Source of the DNA: Pedobacter sp. ASV19 | Lineage (GTDB): Bacteria > Bacteroidota > Bacteroidia > Sphingobacteriales > Sphingobacteriaceae | DNA: 50,772 nt | Reading direction: 5' to 3' | Assembly (NCBI RefSeq): GCF_016429005.1 | Contig: NZ_JAELTV010000007.1 | Span: forward strand, 1 to 50,772 | Part shown: in pieces, positions 17,365 through 26,199 of the stretch | Position numbering within the stretch: the first letter of the stretch is position 1 | Layout: every line of letters starts with the position of its first letter | The notes under the pieces: model-generated | Seen by the model: the letters and a program-made list of their open reading frames with translations, nothing else | Database searches by the model: none | What the model was told of the DNA's origin: nothing | Translations under genes and position numbers: made by a program

Positions 17365-18399
17365 ATGCAGGCCTCTTACATCTCCTATCATCTTGACCTT
17401 AAACATCCCTTTGCCATTGCTAAATTTTCGAGGACCAGCACCCCGCTGCTGCTGCTCAGGCTCAGATATGAACACGCAGAAGGTTATGGAGAGGCTTCTA
17501 TGGTCCCTTATATGGGGGAGAGCTACGAGTCGGCGACGGCATTTCTGGCCAAAGTAGACTGGAAACTCTTTAGTTACCCCTTTAACTTTCCAGAGATCAT
17601 CGCTTACCTGGATAGCCTTGCAGCGGGGCACCCCGCCATAAAAGCCGCGATAGACATTGCTCTGAACGACCTGAACGGAAAATTACAACAAAAACCCTGC
17701 TACCAGATTTACGGGGCAGATCCGCTGAAAATGCCAGTCACTTCTTATACCATCGGCATTGACAGCCCTGAAGTGATCCGGGAAAAGGTAGCTGATGCCA
17801 CAGGATTTAAGGTGCTTAAGGTTAAACTGGGCCGCGACAATGACAAAGAATTAATCAGTACAGTCAGAAGCCTGACCAACCTGCCTTTGTATGTGGATGC
17901 CAATCAGGGCTGGGACAACCGCAAGAAAGCCATAGATATGATCTACTGGCTCCATGACCAGGGTGTTGTGCTTATTGAACAGCCCATGAATAAAGCGGAC
18001 ACAGAAGGCAATGCCTGGCTGACCGGCAGAAGCCCGATACCGATCCTGGCCGATGAAGCGGTACAACGTCTAACCGACCTGGAGCAGATTAAAGGAGCTT
18101 ACCACGGCATCAATATCAAGTTGATGAAAAGTGGGGGAATGTATGAGGCTCATCAAATGATCCTCAAAGCCAGAAGTTACGGGATGAAAATTCTGATCGG
18201 CTGTATGAGTGAGACTTCCTGCGCCTCTCTTGCTGCTGCTGCCCTGGCACCCTTATGCGACTGGGCAGATCTGGATGGGCCCTGGCTCACCAAGAACAAT
18301 CCTTTTACAACCCCGGAATTCCAGGGAGGGAAATATCAGTTAAAGGATCTTCCAGGCCTGGGCCTGGAAGGAATTAAGGTTGATTTGTTCGATTCTTAA
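17365..18399 (+). CDS. Dipeptide epimerase (enolase superfamily)
   Basis: The 344-residue protein has all key residues of the muconate-lactonising subgroup: K152-V-K154 (base), metal ligands D178 (VDANQGWD), E205 (IEQP) and D230 (LADE), the second base K252 (NIKLMKSGG), and the DLDGP motif near residue 318. Members of this type epimerise L-Ala-D/L-Glu, a murein-derived dipeptide, or related dipeptides. That fits the peptide-handling genes around it, but the exact substrate cannot be read from the sequence alone. It overlaps the convergent small membrane protein gene by 26 bases. Confidence 0.88.
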   Translation: MQASYISYHLDLKHPFAIAKFSRTSTPLLLLRLRYEHAEGYGEASMVPYMGESYESATAFLAKVDWKLFSYPFNFPEIIAYLDSLAAGHPAIKAAIDIALNDLNGKLQQKPCYQIYGADPLKMPVTSYTIGIDSPEVIREKVADATGFKVLKVKLGRDNDKELISTVRSLTNLPLYVDANQGWDNRKKAIDMIYWLHDQGVVLIEQPMNKADTEGNAWLTGRSPIPILADEAVQRLTDLEQIKGAYHGINIKLMKSGGMYEAHQMILKARSYGMKILIGCMSETSCASLAAAALAPLCDWADLDGPWLTKNNPFTTPEFQGGKYQLKDLPGLGLEGIKVDLFDS

Positions 18400-18574
18400 T
18401 CTCCTGACGAAACTCTTTGGTCAGTTTGATCTTCAAATAGAAAAAAAATATCGTTGTGGCAATGAACAATCCGCCCGCCGGGTAATTATGGTTCTGAAAA
18501 CCCCATTTTATTCCCAGTACAGACACAATGATCCCTATAGTATAGAAGACATTTAACGCAATTTTCTTCTTCAT
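18374..18574 (-). CDS. Small two-helix membrane protein
   Basis: The ATG at 18574 gives 66 residues with hydrophobic segments near residues 6-22 and 31-48, a basic N-terminus (MKKK) and a charged C-terminal tail. It starts one base after the rhodanese stop, so the two are translationally coupled. A longer reading from 18601 would overlap the rhodanese gene and is less likely. The function is unknown. Confidence 0.65.
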   Translation of the reverse strand: MKKKIALNVFYTIGIIVSVLGIKWGFQNHNYPAGGLFIATTIFFFYLKIKLTKEFRQEIKNRTNQP

Positions 18575-18575
18575 A

Positions 18576-18893
18576 CTAGTATACTGGCATATTCGGATCA
18601 AAAGCTTCCTGCCAGGCTAGAATACCGCCTTTTAGGTTGTACAGATTGGTAAAACCATGTAATTGCTCCAACTGCATAACCGCAGCAGCACTTCTTTTAC
18701 CGCTTCTGCATTGGATAATTACAGGCTTATCTGTAGCCACTCTGTCGACTTCGATCAGCAATCCGCCAAGAGGAATATTTTCTCCGTTCAGGTTAGAGGT
18801 TTCATATTCAAAAGTCTCTCTGACATCGATCAGTTGAAAATCTTCTTTATTGTCTATTTTCTGTTTAAGTTCTTGTACAGTAACTTCCTTCAT
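18576..18893 (-). CDS. Rhodanese-like sulfurtransferase domain protein
   Basis: The single-domain protein of 105 residues has the rhodanese active-site loop C62-R-S-G-K-R67 with the sulfur-carrying cysteine, and the DVRE motif (residues 23-26). Such proteins move persulfide sulfur or sense thiols in the cytosol. An upstream frame extension has only TTG; ATG at 18893 is chosen because a TATCTTTG promoter box at 18917-18910 puts the transcript start close to it. It is followed immediately by the small membrane protein gene. Confidence 0.9.
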   Translation of the reverse strand: MKEVTVQELKQKIDNKEDFQLIDVRETFEYETSNLNGENIPLGGLLIEVDRVATDKPVIIQCRSGKRSAAAVMQLEQLHGFTNLYNLKGGILAWQEAFDPNMPVY

Positions 18894-18909
18894 TGTATTC
18901 AATTTTTCT

Positions 18910-18917
18910 CAAAGATA
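18910..18917 (-). promoter_or_regulatory. -7 promoter box of the rhodanese unit
   Basis: The minus strand reads TATCTTTG, an exact match to TAnnTTTG, 16 bases before the chosen ATG. No clear TTG at the usual spacing was found. Confidence 0.5.
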
Positions 18918-19031
18918 ATCATTTAAAATAAATGAGATCCGCCCTCCGGAAAATGTGACAATTTCAAAATATTTTAGAAATTGTGCTGTAACAACTCTGT
19001 GTGGCAAGCGTTTAATAGTAAGTCTTTACTA

Positions 19032-19039
19032 ATTTTGAC
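19032..19039 (+). promoter_or_regulatory. -7 promoter box of the DUF4407-M28 unit
   Basis: TAATTTTG fits TAnnTTTG and ends six bases before the ATG at 19046. A GTTTA at 19010-19014, about 18 bases upstream, may act as a weak -33 element. Confidence 0.45.
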
Positions 19040-19045
19040 CTCAAC

Positions 19046-20134
19046 ATGAATTCGATCAGCCGTTTCTTCTGGTTTTGCTCCGGCGTACATATTGGTACCC
19101 TGGAGAAACACCCTACAGAACACAACAAATATATCGGCATAGGCGCCACTATTTTTTTCACAGGTCTGTTTGCGGCACTGTCTGGTGGCTATGCCATGTA
19201 TTTTGTATTCAAGGGTGATACCGCAGCGGTATTGTTTGCCCTGTTTTTTGGTCTCCTCTGGGGGCTGGCTATCTTTAATATGGACAGGTATATCGTTTCT
19301 TCCATTGACAAGAATGCCTCCTCCACCAAACAGATCCTGCAAGCCACACCAAGAGTCTTGCTGGCGATTATGATCGGGATGGTGATTTCCCGTCCATTGG
19401 AACTAAAAATCTTCGATAAAGAAATTAAAGAGCGCCTTAAGGTAAGCTATATGAACAACCAGCGTTCCAAAATCGATACCCTTAACGGTTCCTTCGATAA
19501 AAAATATAAGATTGAACTCGGTAAACTCAAGGAAGCCAAAGCACAAAGGGACTCTCTGGAAAGCGGTATCAAAGCCGACCGCCAGAAACTTAATTTTGAA
19601 ATCTTTGGAAACAAGACCACTGAAACCTCGGGTGTAATGGGCTATGGGCCTTATGCCAAACGTAAAGAGGCCGAACTGAAGCAGAGAGAGCAGAATCTGG
19701 ATACCTTAAGTGCAGATGTACGGAAGCTGGAGCGTTTTGTAGATGACCGGAAGCAGTTTGATGGCCTGATGACTGAGAAATTGTATACCAGCAAAGAACT
19801 CGACAGTCTGACCAGCATAGCTGGTTTTGCAGACAGGAACTGGGCCCTCGGCCAGCTCAGCTTTAACCCAAATGGCACCAGAGACCTCAATACCTCTCTT
19901 GCTGTTACTTTTATCGGATTACTTTTCATTTTCTTTGAATGTTTACCGGTATTTGTAAAAATGATGAGCACACGTGGATCTTACGATTATGCCATAGCCA
20001 ACCTGGAGGAAGTACAAATGCACGGTTCAGATAAAGACAAGGAATTTGAAACAGAAGTAACCGATCAGGTACAGGAAACCAGAATTTCTACCGAAATTGA
20101 GCGACGTAAACAACAGATAAGAACACAAGAATAA
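19046..20134 (+). CDS. DUF4407 domain membrane protein
   Basis: The 362-residue protein begins with the DUF4407-type segment FFWFCSGVHIGTLEKHP (residues 7-23). Membrane helices lie near residues 30-52, 58-75 and 98-118, then a long charged coiled-coil-like region (about 125-265) with many Lys, Glu and Gln, then a fourth helix near 280-300 and a charged cytosolic tail. The function of the family is not established; the layout suggests a membrane-anchored coiled-coil protein. The M28 peptidase gene starts six bases after it. Confidence 0.82.
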   Translation: MNSISRFFWFCSGVHIGTLEKHPTEHNKYIGIGATIFFTGLFAALSGGYAMYFVFKGDTAAVLFALFFGLLWGLAIFNMDRYIVSSIDKNASSTKQILQATPRVLLAIMIGMVISRPLELKIFDKEIKERLKVSYMNNQRSKIDTLNGSFDKKYKIELGKLKEAKAQRDSLESGIKADRQKLNFEIFGNKTTETSGVMGYGPYAKRKEAELKQREQNLDTLSADVRKLERFVDDRKQFDGLMTEKLYTSKELDSLTSIAGFADRNWALGQLSFNPNGTRDLNTSLAVTFIGLLFIFFECLPVFVKMMSTRGSYDYAIANLEEVQMHGSDKDKEFETEVTDQVQETRISTEIERRKQQIRTQE

Positions 20135-20140
20135 AATGCT

Positions 20141-21454
20141 ATGATGAAACGACTACTGTATTTCTTTATTGCCTTCTGCATCACCGGCTCTGCCGCTGCT
20201 CAGAATATAGATAAGATCATTACCAAAGATTATGTAGATGGATTGATTAAGACCCTCAGCAGCGATGATATGCAGGGCAGGGGCACTTTTACCCCAGGCA
20301 TCGATAAAGCCGCTAGTTTCATTGAAGGAGAATTTAAAAAGATCGGTCTGCAGCCACTAAAAGGAGCAGATGGGTACAGACAGACCTTTTACAAATACCA
20401 GCTTAAACCTTCTTTAACCGAAGTTTCTGTTGATGGAAAAACCATCGAACCGGAAAAAGTACTGGTGGTGGGAAATCATGCAGAGGTGCTGCAGTTTGAC
20501 AACACCAATAGCGATGGCTGGATCAAAATGGATCCGGAAAAACCTTTCATGGAGCAGTACCGTGCCATCATCAGAAATAAAAAGAAACAGCTGGTCCTGG
20601 TTGATGTAAAATTCGTAGATGTTTTTAAACGGATTAAAGCCTACCTGGAATCAGGAAGTGTCCTGGATGAAAAAGACCTCAAAGAAAGCAGCTCCGCCCT
20701 GGTATTTATCCTCGATCAGGATACTGTGGCGAATAACTTTAAGGTGAAATTAAAAAACAGCATCAGCAAAATGCCCCTGTTTAATGTTGCTGGCATGATC
20801 CCTGGAAAATCAAAAGCCAAAGAACTGGTGATCTTTTCAGGACATTATGATCATCTGGGTATATTACCCGCAGTAGATCAGGACAGCATTGCAAATGGTG
20901 CTGATGATGATGCCTCGGGCACTACAGCAATGATTGCCCTGGCCAAATACTATAAAAAGCTACACAACAATGAGCGCACATTGATCTTTGTGGCTTTTAC
21001 CGCAGAAGAAATTGGTGGTTTTGGTGCACGTTATTTTTCACAGCAATTGAACCCGGACGAAGTGGTGGCCATGTTCAATATTGAGATGATTGGAAAGGAA
21101 AGTAAATTTGGTAAGAACTCAGCCTTCATTACTGGTTTCGACAAATCTGATTTTGGAAAGATCCTTCAGAAAAACCTGGCAGGATCACCCTTTACGTTTC
21201 ACCCGGATCCCTATCCGCAGCAAAATCTGTTCTACAGAAGTGATAATGCCACACTGGCGGCTTTAGGCGTTCCGGCGCATACCATCAGTACAGATCAGAT
21301 TGATACCGATAAACTTTACCATACCGTAAAAGATGAGTATTCAAGCCTGGATACAGAGAACATCCTGATGACCATCAAGGCGATTGCAAAAAGCGCTATG
21401 TCTATTGTAAAGGGAACGGATACACCTACCCGAATCCCTAAATTACAACAATAA
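20141..21454 (+). CDS. M28 family zinc aminopeptidase, exported
   Basis: The 437-residue protein has a signal peptide (residues 1-20, ending AAAQ). The dizinc M28 site is visible as H235 in FSGHYDHLG, bridging aspartate in the GADDDASG stretch (255-257), and catalytic/ligand E289-E290 in FTAEEIGG. An inserted PA-like region (about 85-225) precedes the peptidase core, as in many M28 proteins. A second ATG three bases downstream is an equal alternative start. It likely degrades peptides in the periplasm or outside the cell. Confidence 0.9.
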   Translation: MMKRLLYFFIAFCITGSAAAQNIDKIITKDYVDGLIKTLSSDDMQGRGTFTPGIDKAASFIEGEFKKIGLQPLKGADGYRQTFYKYQLKPSLTEVSVDGKTIEPEKVLVVGNHAEVLQFDNTNSDGWIKMDPEKPFMEQYRAIIRNKKKQLVLVDVKFVDVFKRIKAYLESGSVLDEKDLKESSSALVFILDQDTVANNFKVKLKNSISKMPLFNVAGMIPGKSKAKELVIFSGHYDHLGILPAVDQDSIANGADDDASGTTAMIALAKYYKKLHNNERTLIFVAFTAEEIGGFGARYFSQQLNPDEVVAMFNIEMIGKESKFGKNSAFITGFDKSDFGKILQKNLAGSPFTFHPDPYPQQNLFYRSDNATLAALGVPAHTISTDQIDTDKLYHTVKDEYSSLDTENILMTIKAIAKSAMSIVKGTDTPTRIPKLQQ

Positions 21455-21458
21455 AGGC

Positions 21459-21956
21459 TCAGGAAATATCCATTTCCATCACATAATCGTTCATGAAGAA
21501 ACCGTTGCCAATATCCAGGTCAACGGTTTCTTTAATTTGGAAACCTGCCCGCTCGTAAAAATCCTTTGCTTTATTTTCACGGTTCACATTCAGTTGCAGT
21601 TTTTTTCCACCGGCTTCCCGGATGGCATTTACAATTTCATTGATTAAGAATTTACCTACGCCTTTACCATGTGCTTCGGGAAGTACATACAATTTGTGTA
21701 ATTTATAGACTTTATTGTCATGGTCTGTAATGGAATAACCTGCAAAACCCATATCTTTTTTCCCAATCTCTGCAATCAGGAAGACATGTCCCTGCATCAT
21801 CTGCTCCAGCAGCACGCCATCATTATACATTTTTTCCAGCATATAATCTACCTGTTCCTGACCGATGATAGGTACATAGGTAGGGCCCCAGGTAATTGCT
21901 GCAATTTCCCGGATCAGGGGAATATCCTGTTCTTTAGCTTTTCTTAAAAGGATCAT
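21459..21956 (-). CDS. GNAT family N-acetyltransferase
   Basis: The 165-residue protein has the GNAT core: the strand LHKLYVLPEAHGKGVGKFLI with the acetyl-CoA-binding motif A (Q/RxxGxG/A here as HGKGVG) and the later NVNRENKAKDFYERAGF segment. The substrate is unknown. It overlaps the upstream thiamine-pyrophosphokinase-like gene by four bases (ATGA-type overlap), so the two are coupled. It converges on the M28 gene with only four bases between stops and no hairpin. Confidence 0.87.
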   Translation of the reverse strand: MILLRKAKEQDIPLIREIAAITWGPTYVPIIGQEQVDYMLEKMYNDGVLLEQMMQGHVFLIAEIGKKDMGFAGYSITDHDNKVYKLHKLYVLPEAHGKGVGKFLINEIVNAIREAGGKKLQLNVNRENKAKDFYERAGFQIKETVDLDIGNGFFMNDYVMEMDIS

Positions 21957-22516
21957 AATTTTTCACTGATGATTAAGTATTCGGTATCGAAAATAAATTC
22001 GACAAATCCATCGTGCAGCACCTGAAAGGTTTCATCTTCATTTTGCTTTAAATTAGTGGTTTCAAAATAAGACAGCACTTCGATCAAAAAGATACTTCCA
22101 GCCGGCTTCCAAACTTTAAAGCCACTCTTAATGGCGTAGGCTTTTTGGGTCGGGGTAAACAGGACAATATTGATCAGTGGTACATAATACAGCAAATCCT
22201 TTAGCTTATTCTCCGCGGCAATGATGTTCACTGCAGGATACTTTTCAGAGATCAGATAGTTCAGGGCCGTATTAAAATCATCGCCCGGCCCCATAATGGT
22301 CCGGGTATGTTCCTGGGAAAAAGTGCTGTCAACCCCGTTCAGGACCAGGTCTACTTTCAGGCCCAAACTGATGATCTTCTCATATTCTCCGGCATTAACG
22401 ATCAGTGTCGGGCTCCATTCCAGCAACTGTCCAAGATACTCGGTATCAAAATCTCCCAACTGATGAATATACAAAGCTGGCTCTTGTTTTTCCTTTACAA
22501 TGTGATGTGACGACAT
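21953..22516 (-). CDS. Divergent thiamine-pyrophosphokinase-like protein
   Basis: The 187-residue reading from ATG 22516 resembles, from memory of the family, Sphingobacteriaceae proteins labelled thiamine pyrophosphokinase, with the opening MSSHHIVKEKQEPAL. TPK transfers pyrophosphate from ATP to thiamine. The expected GDFDS motif is weak here: VDLVLNGVDSTF (about residues 53-64), and the following TD-x-K-A segment reads DDFNTALNYL. Activity is therefore uncertain. The longer frame to 22570 is rejected because it would run through the tlpA terminator. GNAT follows with a four-base overlap. Confidence 0.55.
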   Translation of the reverse strand: MSSHHIVKEKQEPALYIHQLGDFDTEYLGQLLEWSPTLIVNAGEYEKIISLGLKVDLVLNGVDSTFSQEHTRTIMGPGDDFNTALNYLISEKYPAVNIIAAENKLKDLLYYVPLINIVLFTPTQKAYAIKSGFKVWKPAGSIFLIEVLSYFETTNLKQNEDETFQVLHDGFVEFIFDTEYLIISEKL

Positions 22517-22520
22517 GCAG

Positions 22521-22552
22521 CGAATGTAATAAAAAAGGGGGATGCTTTTCAA
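22521..22552 (-). promoter_or_regulatory. Possible promoter nested in the tlpA terminator
   Basis: On the minus strand TTG (22552-22550) sits in the terminator loop, then 21 bases, then TACATTCG (22528-22521), one mismatch from TAnnTTTG. The ATG follows four bases later. This would restart transcription for the TPK-like and GNAT genes directly after termination of the upstream operon. Confidence 0.35.
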
Positions 22553-22560
22553 CATCCCCC
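22537..22560 (-). terminator. Terminator of the susCD-tlpA operon
   Basis: GGGGGATG (22537-22544) pairs perfectly with CATCCCCC (22553-22560) around an 8-base loop. On the minus strand it is followed by TTTTTTATT. It lies 25 bases past the tlpA stop. Confidence 0.85.
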
Positions 22561-22585
22561 CGAATTTCATGCTTACAGATTTTAT

Positions 22586-23710
22586 CTATTTAGACAAAAC
22601 ATCCTTTAATCTGGCCTGAAGTTCCTCTCCCCTTAAATTTTTTCCTACGATCTTTCCGTCAGGACCAATCAGATAGTTTTGGGGAATACCCTTAACCCCA
22701 TACATTTTAGAAGCCGCATTGTTCCAACCCTGCAGGTCGGAAACCTGGGTCCATTCCAAGCCGTCTGTTTTGATGGCATTTAACCAGTTATCCTTCTTTC
22801 CCGGCATGTCAAGCGAGACACCCAGTACCGTAAAGTTTTTATCTCTATAAGTCTGATAAGCCTTTACCACATTCGGGTTCTCACCGCGGCATGGGCCGCA
22901 CCACGATGCCCAGAAATCCAACAGTACATATTTTCCTCTGAAATCAGAAAGTTTTACCGGTTTATCATTCACGTCATTCTGTGTAAAATCTGGCGCAACT
23001 GCCCCGATCTGGGTCGCTTTCAGATTTGCAATGGTCTTGGCCAATGCCTGACCGGCAGCACCAGACTTCAGGTTTGCCGACAGTTTGTTAAAAGACTGTT
23101 CTATTTTAGCCGGATCTTCTTCATTCTCTGTCGTTTCCCTTAAGGCCATCATGCTGAAATAAGAATCCGGATGGCTGGCCAGATAGCTTTCCTGCAGACG
23201 CATCTTTTCGGCCGATGCCACTTTGTACCGGTCAGAAAAGCCCTGTCTGAAATCTTTGTCCTCTTTCTGTTCATTGCTTGAAGCAGCCCAGTCTGCACTT
23301 AACTTTTTAAGTACCTTCTCCGGACCGGCAATCACTTGACTGTATTTTTGAAATTCTGCGTTGATTGCAGAACCGGTCACCACACCATATTTTACAGAAT
23401 CTTTAGCGGTCACCTGAACAGCCCCTTTATCCAGGTAAATGGCCAGCATATCTGCCCCTTTTTTATCTGCGCCAGGATGGCTCAGGAAAAGTTGTGCTGC
23501 CGTTGGTCCTGGCACCATACCGCTAAAAGCAAAACTGCCATTTTTGATTAATACGGAGTCTTTGACAGATTTCCCCGCTGTTCTGTAGCTCAGATAAGCC
23601 ATTGCTGTTGGTTGGGTCCTGGCTACTTTACCTTTAACGGTAAAAGCTTGATCTTGTGCAAATGCCACCACCGGCACCGTCAGGAGTAAAGTTAGAACGA
23701 GTTTGTTCAT
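22586..23710 (-). CDS. TlpA-like thioredoxin with DUF4369 domain
   Basis: The 374-residue exported protein has a signal peptide (residues 1-18, ending AFAQ), a DUF4369 beta domain (about 22-115), a helical linker, and a thioredoxin/AhpC-TSA domain from residue 235. The redox pair is C271-G-P-C274 in FWASWCGPCRG, with the cis-proline loop KGIPQNYLIGP. Such proteins reduce or rearrange disulfides in the periplasm and commonly lie beside SusC/SusD genes in this group. It is the last gene of the operon. Confidence 0.9.
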   Translation of the reverse strand: MNKLVLTLLLTVPVVAFAQDQAFTVKGKVARTQPTAMAYLSYRTAGKSVKDSVLIKNGSFAFSGMVPGPTAAQLFLSHPGADKKGADMLAIYLDKGAVQVTAKDSVKYGVVTGSAINAEFQKYSQVIAGPEKVLKKLSADWAASSNEQKEDKDFRQGFSDRYKVASAEKMRLQESYLASHPDSYFSMMALRETTENEEDPAKIEQSFNKLSANLKSGAAGQALAKTIANLKATQIGAVAPDFTQNDVNDKPVKLSDFRGKYVLLDFWASWCGPCRGENPNVVKAYQTYRDKNFTVLGVSLDMPGKKDNWLNAIKTDGLEWTQVSDLQGWNNAASKMYGVKGIPQNYLIGPDGKIVGKNLRGEELQARLKDVLSK

Positions 23711-23740
23711 GTTGAGTTTAATTTATGTGATTGTTAGAAA

Positions 23741-24664
23741 TTACTTATTGAATTCATCCAGTTTTTGTCTGTAACGGTTTCCCGCGGCCTGGATATCCCA
23801 TCCATAGCTGTTGAAGAATTTAATCAGGATATTATATTTATTGGTCCGCCTTTCATTATTATCCAGATATTTTTTCCGGATGTTTTCATAAGATTCGGTA
23901 ACAATTAAATTTAGCCACTGAGGGAAATCAGAATCAAATGACCTGGAACCGTGACCAGTAATAAAGCCTCCGGTCCTGGCCAGTTCGTCCAAAGCTGCAT
24001 CCCGCTTTTCAAGGTCATAATCGTTATAATAATCTTCCTGGATCTTATCAACCGCCTGGCCATTATCATAGGCTCTCCCGGCAAGCTCAAAACCCTCTAC
24101 GGGTTTAGTCATACGGGCGGTAATCATACCGCCTATATTGGACCAGACTGCCCTGGTCAGCACAGAATCCCGGTAATAATGGTTCGCAGGATCGGTAACC
24201 GGCTGAGCATTGATCATTTGATTGGGCCAGCAAAACACCAGTCTGCTCCTGCCAATCACCTGCAGGTCGGCGGCCCACCAGGAGCCGTTGTAAGTCTTTA
24301 CAAAAAAAAGTTCCAGCGGAAAAAAGGATTTGGAGTACTGTTTTGAAACATTAGACAGCAGACTTTCTGCATAAGTAATGGCATTCTGCCGCTGCCCGTC
24401 TTCAATCTTTGTTGCCCCATAACGGTTATTCACATCGTTTCCCAGAATAGCATTCGTAACTTCTTTCCAGTCTTTAAAATCCATCCGTACCCATACCCCA
24501 TAATCTGTATACAGCTTTTTTACCTTGGGATCGGCATCTGCCGCCGGAGCGAATAACTGAGGGATACCAAGGTCTGCAGAAGCCACCGGATTTTCCTCCT
24601 TTTTACAAGCCGCCACAATCAGGGCGATACCCAGGAGGAAGAAACATATATTTTTGAATTTCAT
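23741..24664 (-). CDS. SusCD-linked lipoprotein, Mx1-peptidase-like without HExxH
   Basis: The 307-residue protein has a lipobox ending at C20 (LIVAAC). The order of segments resembles, from memory, the Bacteroidota putative zinc-binding metallopeptidase (Peptidase_Mx1) lipoproteins found in SusCD loci: a LYTDYGVWVRMDFKDW segment at 51-66 and an ELARTGGFITGHGSRSFDSD tail at 227-246. Where those proteins have HExxH, this one reads SNIGGMI (175-181), so the zinc site appears lost. It is probably a surface lipoprotein with a binding or structural role. The family call is by eye only and should be tested. Confidence 0.6.
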   Translation of the reverse strand: MKFKNICFFLLGIALIVAACKKEENPVASADLGIPQLFAPAADADPKVKKLYTDYGVWVRMDFKDWKEVTNAILGNDVNNRYGATKIEDGQRQNAITYAESLLSNVSKQYSKSFFPLELFFVKTYNGSWWAADLQVIGRSRLVFCWPNQMINAQPVTDPANHYYRDSVLTRAVWSNIGGMITARMTKPVEGFELAGRAYDNGQAVDKIQEDYYNDYDLEKRDAALDELARTGGFITGHGSRSFDSDFPQWLNLIVTESYENIRKKYLDNNERRTNKYNILIKFFNSYGWDIQAAGNRYRQKLDEFNK

Positions 24665-24733
24665 ATTTCTAATTTTTTGTTTTTTTCAGAGGAAGCCTTT
24701 CGGGTTCATCGTCTTAAATTCTATTATAGTACA

Positions 24734-26188
24734 CTATCTTGGATTAAGGGGCATCCCCGGACTGTTGTTGTACTCCGACGGGGGGATCTGCATTAAATAC
24801 CTCGGATCATTTTTCTTCAAAGTATACAAAACACCATTTTTGTAACTGTGCACGATTTCCGGTTTCCCTAGCCTGCGCAGGTCCAGCCACCGCAGGCCTG
24901 CATCAAAAGCAGTTTCGATACGCCGTTCTTCCAGCACACGCTTCAACAGGGATTCATTTGTAAAATCAGCTGTTTTCAGCGGTACAAACTGGGTATTCTT
25001 AATTCTGGATTTAAGCAAGGTATTCAGATCTATAACGGCTTCGCTGTTTTTCCCCATACGCACATATGCCTCAGCACGGATCACATAGGCTTCACTGGCT
25101 TTTAAGCCGATATAATAGGAATCCTTTTCCTGCTTGGCGTACATATTGTACATGGTTGGTCCGGTCATAACCCCTTCAGAAGTATTCGGAATGGCAAAAG
25201 ACTCAAAAATAAACTGCCGGTAATCTGTTAAGTGACCATAACGTTTGGTCAGGTCCAGCAGCTCTGTTGTGGGTTTAAATACCGCCCTGGAATAATAGAA
25301 CAAATTAAAATTGGCTTTCCCTCCCATAAAAAAGAGAATTTCCTTATTGTAATCCGTGTCTATGAATCCAAAGTTTCCGCTAAAGGCATAGGTATTTCCT
25401 TTATCATCCAGATAAGCTTGTAAACTGTTCAGATCCGTAAGTTTGCTTGCGCTCATCACCGAGCTTGCCGCTTCCGCTGCCGTTTGATTGTCGCCCATAA
25501 AAAGTGCGACCCTGGCCTTCAACAATTGTACGGTATTGTAATTGAAACGGAAACGGCTGCTGTTTTGTTTTCCTGCGAGAAGGGAAGAAGCGGTATTCAA
25601 ATCGCTAAGGATTTGCTTCCATACCTTATCCAGCGGTTCTCTTACATTATTTCCTGTTGTCGCATTGATGTCTATCGCCGTCAGAGGCATAGGTACCCCG
25701 GGCGCCTGCAAATGTTCGGCCCCATAGGGCTCAGCGTAAAAGTTCACCAGGTAAAAATAACTGAAGGCCCGTAAGGCATAAGCCTCTCCTTTCACCTTCT
25801 CGAACAAATCTTTTTCCTCAGGCCCCACACTCCGCTTCTCAAAGTTATCAAGAACAGTATTGGCGTAAAAAATGGATTTATATAAATTTCCCCAATAAGG
25901 ATCCTGTTGAACGCCATCCAGCAACATACTGGAAGCCCAGACAAACCAGGGCTCGAAAGTCCGGTCTGGCGTTTGCCCGGAATTTAGATTCGCATAGGTA
26001 TTATCGGTCATCAGCTCTGTATTGAAAAAGAAGTCGCTCCGGGGATAACCGCCCAGCAATACAGATTCATAATCGTTGATGGTCACCGGCGTCATACTGT
26101 TCACCGGTTTAATGTCTAACAATTTTTTACAGCCGTTTAAGGTGATCAGCAGGGCGGCCAGCAAAGGGATATAAATTAATTTCTTCAT
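24734..26188 (-). CDS. SusD/RagB family nutrient-binding lipoprotein
   Basis: The 484-residue surface lipoprotein forms the lid of a SusC barrel and captures the ligand. The lipobox ends at C20 (ITLNGC). The SusD start pattern is visible as KKLLDIKPVNSMT (21-33) and DYESVLLGGYP. TPR-like helices follow, with EAYALRAFSYFYLVNFYAEPYG in the middle and the C-terminal ERRIETAFDAGLRWLDLRRLG that marks the family. It is 11 bases downstream of susC. The sugar or peptide it binds cannot be told, since no glycoside hydrolase is in the operon. Confidence 0.94.
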   Translation of the reverse strand: MKKLIYIPLLAALLITLNGCKKLLDIKPVNSMTPVTINDYESVLLGGYPRSDFFFNTELMTDNTYANLNSGQTPDRTFEPWFVWASSMLLDGVQQDPYWGNLYKSIFYANTVLDNFEKRSVGPEEKDLFEKVKGEAYALRAFSYFYLVNFYAEPYGAEHLQAPGVPMPLTAIDINATTGNNVREPLDKVWKQILSDLNTASSLLAGKQNSSRFRFNYNTVQLLKARVALFMGDNQTAAEAASSVMSASKLTDLNSLQAYLDDKGNTYAFSGNFGFIDTDYNKEILFFMGGKANFNLFYYSRAVFKPTTELLDLTKRYGHLTDYRQFIFESFAIPNTSEGVMTGPTMYNMYAKQEKDSYYIGLKASEAYVIRAEAYVRMGKNSEAVIDLNTLLKSRIKNTQFVPLKTADFTNESLLKRVLEERRIETAFDAGLRWLDLRRLGKPEIVHSYKNGVLYTLKKNDPRYLMQIPPSEYNNSPGMPLNPR

Positions 26189-26199
26189 CGCTCTAAGAA

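Noticed and set aside
22517-22570. 18-codon N-terminal extension of the TPK-like protein
   Set aside because: It would be coded by the tlpA terminator hairpin, and the downstream ATG gives the family-like start.
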